Assembly (NCBI GenBank): GCA_002343845.1
Contig: DDSQ01000007.1
Span: 1 to 31,187, forward strand
Length of the DNA stretch: 31,187 nucleotides
Direction of reading: 5' to 3'
Source: Planctomycetes bacterium UBA2386
GTDB taxonomy: Bacteria; Planctomycetota; UBA1135; UBA2386
The first letter of the stretch is position 1; each line of letters opens with the position of its first letter. Below, piece by piece: positions 25,149 through 31,187 of the stretch. The notes below the pieces were generated by a model that saw only the letters and a program-made list of their open reading frames with translations, was not told the DNA's origin and did no database searches. Position numbers and translations under genes: made by a program.

Positions 25149-27244
25149 ACGCGCTGCCGCTGCCGGGCCGCTGCCTCGCCGCCGCCGGACTCGTGGTCGC
25201 GGCAGTCGTCGGCCAGCAGCAGCCGGCGGCGAGTGCGCCGCCATTCCAGCGCGTGCTGTGGTGCAGCGACCTTGCGCACGGCGCGCGACTCGCCAAGGAC
25301 CTCGGCTTCACCGCGGTGCAGCTCGGCCGCGGCGGCGATCCGGCGGTGCCGCGCGACCTCGGCCTCGGCTTCTACCTCGACCAGCCGATCGGCAAGGGCT
25401 TGCTCGAACTGCGTGACGCCGAGTGGCAGCCGGTGCGCGACGCGTACGAGGCGAGCCGCGATCCGGCGGTGCTCGTGCGTCCGGCCTGTTTCGCGACTCC
25501 CGGCGTGGTCGGCAAGGCCGCCGTCGACGCCGCCGCCGAGGCCGCGCGCGTTCGTGGTGGGGGACTGACGTTCGTCGCCCTCGCCGACGAGCCGTCGGCG
25601 ACGCGCCACGATGCCCCGCTCGACACCTGCCGGTGTGCGCACTGCCTGCAGGCGTTCCGCGCCTTCGTGCAGCGGCGGCACCCGACGCTCGCGGCCGCGA
25701 ACGAGGTGCTCGGCAGCCAGTTCGCGTCGTTCGCAACCCTGGAGCCGCCGACCACCGATCAGGTCCGCCGGCGCGAACTCGGCGACGTCGCCTTGCCGGC
25801 CGACCTTCGCGCCTTCGGTCTGTGGCTCGACTTCGTCGACGCCCAGTACGCGGATGCCGTCGCGGCGATCGCGGCCGCGGTACGCGCCGAGGTTCCCGGC
25901 ACGCCGGTCGGCATCACCGGGTTGTCGGCGCCGGCCGCGTTCGGCGGGTCGGATCCGGCGCGACTGTGGCCCGGGCTCACCTTGCTCGAGCCGTACTCGA
26001 TCGGTGGTGCCCCGGAACTGGCGCGTTCGTTGGCGCCGTCCGCAATGCGCTACGCGACCCTGGCGCCGCCCGATCCGGCGGCGCTCGGCAGCCTGCCGCT
26101 CGACGGCTGGGCGCGGGCGTCGGTCGCGGCGATGGCGGCCGACGGTCTGGCCGGTGTCGTGGTGTGGAACGACGGCACGGTGGCCGCGGACGGCGTGCCG
26201 ACGCCGTTCGGCCGCGCGGTGCAGTCGGCGTTCGCCGCGTTCGCGACCGAACTCGACGCCTGCGCGCAGGCGACGTTCGCGCCGGGCCCGGTGTGGGTGG
26301 TCGAGTCGCAGCCCAGCGTGCGGACGTGGTGGATGCTGGACTCCGCCGGTGACGGCATGACATGGGTGCGGCGCTTCGCTTCGTACGAACGCACCCACAG
26401 CACCAGCCAGTCGGCGCGCATCGGTTGGATCCGGCTGCTGCAGGATCTCGGCCTGCAGCCGGAGTTCGTGCCGGCGGCTGCCCTGCCCGAGCGGTTGCTG
26501 CGCACGCGACCGCGGTGCCTGGTGCTGCCGGCGACGATCGCGATGGCCGACCGCACGGCCCAGGCCGTGATCGCCTACGTGCAGAACGGCGGCACCGTCG
26601 TCGCCGACCACGCGACGGGGCTCTACGACGACGACTTGCGGCGTCGCAACGGCGGCGTGCTCGACGAACTGTTCGGCATCACCGAGCGCAGCCTGCAGTG
26701 GGACGACCTGTGGGTGCGTGAGGGCCGCGCGACGTCGCGCGAGCGCGGCCTGCCGCTCGCCGAACGTGGTCTGCGCGGCGCCGTCGGCGAACGCCGCGCC
26801 GACGGCGACGCCAACGTCGAACGGACCACGGGGCGTGGCCGCGCCGTCTACCTGAACGCGCCGGTCGTCGAGTACAGGCGCTGGCGCCTGGATCCCGCTG
26901 CGGTCGAAGCCGCCAAGGAACTGCGCCGCCGCGTGCGCGCCGCCCTGCGCACCGCCGGCGTCACGCCGGTCTGCGAGCTGCGCGGCGAAGGCCTGCCGAC
27001 GTGCCTCGCGCGCACGCTGCTGCGCACGCGCGACGGGCGCGAAGTGCTCGTGTTGCGCGTCAACGCGCTCGAGGCGCCGGCGATGCTGCAGCAGCTCGGC
27101 GCCGACGGGCCGCGACGGATCCGGCTCGAACTGCCGGCCAGCCGCCGCTTGCGCACGCTGCGCGGCGACGACCTCGGCGAGGGGGCCGGCTTCGACCTGC
27201 AGCTCGATCCGTTCGGCGCGTTGTTCCTCGAGGTCCGCCGGTGA
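25145..27244 (+). CDS. Secreted GH42-like (beta-galactosidase-like) protein
   Basis: This 699-residue protein has an N-terminal signal ([20 protein letters not shown]). A TIM-barrel-like region spans about 35-380 and a Rossmann-like region at about 400-560 ([13 protein letters not shown], then [16 protein letters not shown]) resembles the GH42 trimerisation domain. E149 in ALADEPSA is at the position of the GH42 acid/base Glu. C115 and the cluster C162/C164/C167 (CRCAHC) match the zinc ligands known in GH42. The expected nucleophile Glu later in the barrel is not evident: the corresponding stretch reads [11 protein letters not shown]. It may therefore be a non-canonical or inactive member. 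It overlaps the regulator gene by four bases and lpxH by four bases. Confidence 0.75.
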
Positions 27245-28062
27245 CGACGACCACGGTGCTCGGCACCACGATCGCCGATGGCGGCGCCGCCGAGCAGGCG
27301 TTCTTGATCTCGGACCTGCACGTGCCGGCCGACGGCGGCAGGGCGTGGCAGTACCTGCGGAACGCGCTCGCCGCGGCGACGGCGGCCCGGGTGCCGTTGT
27401 TCGTGCTCGGCGATCTGTTCGACACCTACGTCTGTCGCGCACAGGTGCGCGCCGGCATCTGGCGCGACGTCGCGGCGGCGTTCGCGGCGGCGGCGGCCGG
27501 CGGTGCCCCGGTGACCGTGCTGCACGGCAACCGCGATTTCCTGCTCGGCCCCGAGTTCGCCGCGGCGAGCCGGGCCCGCGTCGTCGCCGGTGGCTTGCGC
27601 GCGCGCCTCGGCGGCGTCGACACGCTGCTGCTGCACGGCGACGAGCTGTGCCAGAACGACCTTCCGTACCAGCGGGCGAAACGCTGGCTGCGCAGCGCGC
27701 CGGTGCGGTGGTTCGCGCGCTCGCTGCCGCTCGCGGTCGCGTTGCGCGTAGCGCACCGGGCGCGCGCGAAGAGCCGCATGGTGATCGCCAGTGGCGACCA
27801 GGCCCGGTTCCTGCCGACGCAGGCGGCGGTCGGCGCGGCGTTCGCGACCGGCGTGCAGCGGCTGGTGTTCGGCCACATCCATCGGCTGGCGCAAGGCGCG
27901 CACCACGGCGGCGAGTACCGGATCCTGCCGGCGTTCGACGAGCACGGCATCGGCCTGCGCGTGCGCGACGGCGCGATGATCGCGGGGCGGTTTGGTGCTG
28001 GCGGCGCGTTCGATCCCGTCGCGGTGCCACCGCCGATCGAGTTCGCGGCGTCCGCGGGATAG
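27241..28062 (+). CDS. lpxH: UDP-2,3-diacylglucosamine diphosphatase (LpxH-like)
   Basis: This 273-residue calcineurin-like phosphoesterase has the complete metal-binding set: D25/H27 (SDLHV), D58 (VLGDLFD), N97 (LHGNRDF), H132 ([10 protein letters not shown]) and H212/H214 (FGHIHR). The [10 protein letters not shown] stretch and the following helical cap ([21 protein letters not shown]) are typical of LpxH, which hydrolyses UDP-2,3-diacylglucosamine to lipid X in lipid A synthesis at the inner membrane. The start is a GTG overlapping the previous stop (GTGA). Its presence indicates that the host makes lipid A. The neighbours are signalling genes and not other lpx genes, which is unusual but not rare. 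A related LpxH-like hydrolase with another substrate cannot be excluded. Confidence 0.85.
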   Translation: MTTTTVLGTTIADGGAAEQAFLISDLHVPADGGRAWQYLRNALAAATAARVPLFVLGDLFDTYVCRAQVRAGIWRDVAAAFAAAAAGGAPVTVLHGNRDFLLGPEFAAASRARVVAGGLRARLGGVDTLLLHGDELCQNDLPYQRAKRWLRSAPVRWFARSLPLAVALRVAHRARAKSRMVIASGDQARFLPTQAAVGAAFATGVQRLVFGHIHRLAQGAHHGGEYRILPAFDEHGIGLRVRDGAMIAGRFGAGGAFDPVAVPPPIEFAASAG

Positions 28063-28082
28063 AGTTCGCCGCGGTTCCTGGC

Positions 28083-31000
28083 ATGAAGCCCGCCGCCGAC
28101 GTCGCCACCGATCCGTTGCTCGCCAGCGCTCCGTTGCTCGAGGGCTTCCGGGTGCTGGAGCCGGCGGTGCTCTACGCGAAGATCGGCGGCGGCGGCATGG
28201 GGGCGGTCTACCGCGGCCGGCACTTCAGTCTCGAGTGTGACGTCGCCGTGAAGGTGCTGAAGGCCGATCTCGCGCACGACGAGCAGTTCGTGTCGCGGTT
28301 CGAACGTGAGGCGCGGCTCGCCGCGCGCATCAAGAACGACAACGTCGTGCAGGTGCTCGACGTCCGCCACAAGAACGGCATCCACTACCTGGTGATGGAG
28401 TTCGTCAAGGGCGAGACGGCGCGCGGCCGCGTGCAGCGCAAGGGGCCGCTCGCCGAACACGAGGCGCTGGCGATCCTGCTCGGCGCGACGCGCGGGCTGC
28501 GCGCCGCGCACCAGGAGGGCATCGTCCACCGCGACGTCAAGCCCGACAACGTGCTGATCAGCGCCGACGGCGCGGTGAAGCTCGCCGACCTCGGCCTCGC
28601 CAAGCAGAAGCAGAACGCCGGCGGCGAGAGCCTGACCGTGCTCGCCTCGGGGGTGATGGGCACGCCGCAGTACATGCCGCCCGAGCAGTGGAAGTCCTCG
28701 GACGTGAAGCCCGCCGCCGACGTCTGGGCGCTCGGCGCGACGCTCTGGTACCTGCTGGTCGGCAAGAGCGCGATCAAGAGCGGGGAACTGCTCGAGATGG
28801 CGGACCAGATCCGCAACCACGACTTCCCCGACCTCGCCGCGGCGCGTCCCGACGTTCGCCCCGAGGTCGTTGCCCTGCTCGCGAAGTGCACGCGTCGCGA
28901 TCCCGCCGAGCGCTACGCCGATGCGCGCGAACTGCTCGCGGCCCTGAAGCCGCTGTGCCGCGACGACGAGGAGCAACTGCGCGATGGCGAGAGCGGTGCG
29001 GTGCCCACGCAGGCCGCGACCGTGACGCCGCCGCCGCGGTCGACGCTGGCGAAGATCAAGCTGCAGGTCGCGCAGGGCGAGGAACCGACGGTGCTGAGCG
29101 GATCCCCGAATCGCTCCGAGCAGCCGACGATTCCGCCGGAGACGGTGCGCGCCGCGGCGACCACGCCGCCGGCGAGCGTTGCCGCGACCGCGACCGTCGT
29201 GCGACCACCGCGGCGCTCCGCGGGCACGTTCGCGCTGGTGTTCGTCGTCCTGATCGCACTCGGCGTGGCTGGGTATGGCGCGAGCGCGGGGTGGTTCGCC
29301 ACGCGCGGCGGCGACGATCGGTCCGCGTCGTCGCCGTCACCAGCAGCGTCGCCAACACCAACACCAACGCCGTCGCCGCCGAAGGCGCCGTCGCCGGGCG
29401 AGGAGCCGGACCGCGTCGCTGGCCCCGAGTCGTCCAGCGCCGCGGCAAAGGCGCAGGCGGCGCTGGCACGGGCGCGCGAACTGCTGCCGATGCCGAACGA
29501 GATCGATGCCGCGATCACCGCGCTCGAGGAGGCGTTGCAGCACGATGGCCAGTTGGCCGAAGCGAAGCGCAGCCTGGCCCTGGCACTCGTGCGCAAGGCC
29601 CGCGACCTGGAGGCGAGTGACCTCGACGGGGCCTACCAACGTCTGCAACGAGCGCTGGTGCTGGTGCCGGGCGAGGTGGCTGCCGCCGAGGCCGAGCCGC
29701 GTCTCGCGCAGTCGTTGCGCGACCGCCTGCTCGCGGGCCTCACACTCGTCGAGCCCGCGGCCGACTTCGTCAGCGGCGCGCGCGAACTGCGCGTGCGCGG
29801 CGGCATGTCGGCGCCGAAGGCCAAGGCCGTGCGCGTTGCGTTGGTGAGCGAGGCGGATGCCCCGGCCCCGTTCCCTCGCACGGCCAGCATCGAGGCCCCG
29901 ATCGTCGCGGGCGAGTGGGACGTTCGGGTGCCGGCGGCGAACGATGGCCGATGGCGCGTGCGCGTCGAAGCCGAGGACGTTCGCGGGTTGGTCGTCGAAC
30001 TGCCGCCGCGCGTGGTCGTCGTGATGGCGACGTTGTCCACGATCACGATCGATGCGCCGGCCGCAGATGCGTGGGTGCGGTCGCCGGCCACGATCACCGG
30101 CACGGTCGGGCCCGGCGTCGATACCGTGCGCGTCGCCGACCAGCCGGCAACGGTGGTGGATGGCCGCTTCCGCGCCGAGGTGCGGCTCGCCGACGGCGCC
30201 CACGACGTCGTGGTCGTCGGCCGCGACGCGCTCGGCCGAGAGGCGACGCAGACGCACGCTGTGCGCGTCGACAGCACCGCGCCCGTCCTCGACGTTGCGG
30301 ATGCGCCAACCGTCGGCAACGCGCAGTCAGCCGCGGTGAAGGTCCGCGTCGACGACAAGAGCCCGGTGACAGTGCGCATCGGCGGTGCCGTGGTCGGCGC
30401 CATGCCCGACGGCTCGTTCGCGAAGGACGTGGTGCTCGCCGAGGACGGCGAGCACGAGATCGTGGTCGAGGCGGTCGATGCCGCGGGCAACGAGGCCCGG
30501 CGCTCGGTTCGTGTGCGCCGCGACACCACGGCCCCGGTGCTCGCCTGGCAGGCGCCGACCGTCGAGGTCGTGGCGCCCGGCGACCTCGAGATCACCGGCA
30601 CGATCGTCGACGCGAGCCCGTGCGACGTGCTGGTGAACGGTACGCCGGCGAAAGTCACCGGCGGCACGTGGTCGGCGCGCGTGCAGGTCCCCCTCGACGC
30701 GACCCTCGCCGTCGCCGTCACGGCCCGGGACGCTGCCGGCAACGACGCGGCGCCGCTGGCGAAGTCGTTGCGCGGCGAAGTGACTTCGCTGGCGTTGGCC
30801 TGGGCGGACCCGGTTCCCGACGCGCCGTTCGTGGTGGTCGCGGGCGTGCGCTGCCCGACGATCGTGGTCGAGCGCGTCACCGGCATGCGCATGCGGCTGA
30901 TCGCGCCGGGGACCTTCACGATGGGCTCGCCCGCGAGTGAAGCGGAGCGCGGCAACGACGAGACCGCGCACCCGCGCGTGATCCGGCAACCGTTCTGGCT

Positions 31001-31187
31001 CGGCGAGACCGAGGTGACGCAGGCGCAGTGGCAGGCGGTGATGGGCACGAACCCGAGCAAGTTCCGCGGCGACGACCTTCCCGTCGACACCGTGAGCTGG
31101 TTCGACTGCCAGGCCTTCGTGCAGCGGTTGAGCGAACGGGCTGGCGCTGGCTTCCGCATGCCGAGCGAGGCCGAGTGGGAGTACGCG
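28083..31187 (+). CDS. Transmembrane Ser/Thr protein kinase with Ig-like repeats and FGE/SUMF1-type domain (3' truncated)
   Basis: The frame is open from ATG 28083 to the end of the window (1035 residues seen). A Hanks-type kinase domain (about 28-290) has the glycine loop IGGGGMGAVY, K57 in VAVKVLK, HRDVKPDN (catalytic D151), DLG (D169) and MPPE, and appears catalytically complete. A Pro/Thr-rich linker and a membrane segment (about 381-402) follow, then a PTPTPTP stretch. A helical region lies at about 450-540 and a beta-rich region up to 648. Three Ig-like repeats of about 85 residues follow (650-735, 736-820, 821-905), with DSTAPVL/DTTAPVL at the joins. From about 930 an FGE-sulfatase/SUMF1-type domain begins (MRLIAPGTFTMGS, then ETEVTQAQWQAVMGTNPSKF). 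The C-terminal part should lie outside the cytoplasm. It starts 20 bp after lpxH. Confidence 0.92.
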   Translation, partial: MKPAADVATDPLLASAPLLEGFRVLEPAVLYAKIGGGGMGAVYRGRHFSLECDVAVKVLKADLAHDEQFVSRFEREARLAARIKNDNVVQVLDVRHKNGIHYLVMEFVKGETARGRVQRKGPLAEHEALAILLGATRGLRAAHQEGIVHRDVKPDNVLISADGAVKLADLGLAKQKQNAGGESLTVLASGVMGTPQYMPPEQWKSSDVKPAADVWALGATLWYLLVGKSAIKSGELLEMADQIRNHDFPDLAAARPDVRPEVVALLAKCTRRDPAERYADARELLAALKPLCRDDEEQLRDGESGAVPTQAATVTPPPRSTLAKIKLQVAQGEEPTVLSGSPNRSEQPTIPPETVRAAATTPPASVAATATVVRPPRRSAGTFALVFVVLIALGVAGYGASAGWFATRGGDDRSASSPSPAASPTPTPTPSPPKAPSPGEEPDRVAGPESSSAAAKAQAALARARELLPMPNEIDAAITALEEALQHDGQLAEAKRSLALALVRKARDLEASDLDGAYQRLQRALVLVPGEVAAAEAEPRLAQSLRDRLLAGLTLVEPAADFVSGARELRVRGGMSAPKAKAVRVALVSEADAPAPFPRTASIEAPIVAGEWDVRVPAANDGRWRVRVEAEDVRGLVVELPPRVVVVMATLSTITIDAPAADAWVRSPATITGTVGPGVDTVRVADQPATVVDGRFRAEVRLADGAHDVVVVGRDALGREATQTHAVRVDSTAPVLDVADAPTVGNAQSAAVKVRVDDKSPVTVRIGGAVVGAMPDGSFAKDVVLAEDGEHEIVVEAVDAAGNEARRSVRVRRDTTAPVLAWQAPTVEVVAPGDLEITGTIVDASPCDVLVNGTPAKVTGGTWSARVQVPLDATLAVAVTARDAAGNDAAPLAKSLRGEVTSLALAWADPVPDAPFVVVAGVRCPTIVVERVTGMRMRLIAPGTFTMGSPASEAERGNDETAHPRVIRQPFWLGETEVTQAQWQAVMGTNPSKFRGDDLPVDTVSWFDCQAFVQRLSERAGAGFRMPSEAEWEYA

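Noticed and set aside
29346..29376. Short CCAACA-type tandem repeat
   Set aside because: It encodes the PTPTPTP linker of the kinase just after its membrane segment; ordinary low-complexity coding sequence.

Overview
This is a very GC-rich window with dense, short-spaced genes, and nearly every codon ends in G or C. It most resembles a Planctomycetota-type chromosome (an inference, not a database result). The grounds are: a large Ser/Thr kinase with C-terminal Ig-like and formylglycine-enzyme-like domains; several secreted or lipid-anchored TPR proteins; a secreted subtilase; ECF sigma/anti-sigma pairing; a type-B-like succinate dehydrogenase; and a long bL28. LpxH, an Mla-type lipid transport operon and several lipoproteins indicate a diderm cell with lipid A. 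No mobile element, CRISPR array, rRNA or tRNA was seen; this looks like an ordinary chromosome segment.

Layout: 1-1505 holds the end of sdhA and all of sdhB. 1531-5494 has a small membrane protein, a secreted S8 protease and a secreted DUF4139-like protein. A small Cys-motif protein (minus) lies divergent from an ECF sigma/anti-sigma operon (5926-8162). That operon's 3' end overlaps by 111 bp with a convergent secreted hypothetical gene (8052-9350). An MFS transporter and an NRDE/TANGO2-like protein follow on the plus strand. A minus-strand operon of two exported TPR proteins (16452 down to 11508) runs convergent to them. Divergent from it is an Mla operon: STAS-MlaE fusion, MlaF, MlaD and a PqiC-like lipoprotein (16774-20160). 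A thioredoxin-fold/TPR lipoprotein, rpmB and a small membrane protein come next.

The one long gene-free stretch, 22564-23172, contains what looks like a stand-alone or leader RNA. It has a TTGAAA-17-CATGAT promoter, a series of hairpins including a 10-bp stem capped by cUUCGg, and a strong intrinsic terminator at 23032-23071. It sits just upstream of a compact run of genes: a degenerate GGDEF protein, an orphan NtrC-type regulator, a GH42-like secreted protein, lpxH, and a receptor-like kinase that runs off the end of the window.

Functionally, the window combines respiration (sdhAB), envelope lipid homeostasis (mla, lpxH), secreted proteolysis or glycan-related proteins, and signalling (ECF sigma, degenerate GGDEF plus sigma-54 activator, Ser/Thr kinase). 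The most interesting points are the structured RNA locus, the GGDEF protein that keeps an I-site but has lost its active site, the duplicated module in the TPR proteins, and the kinase architecture.
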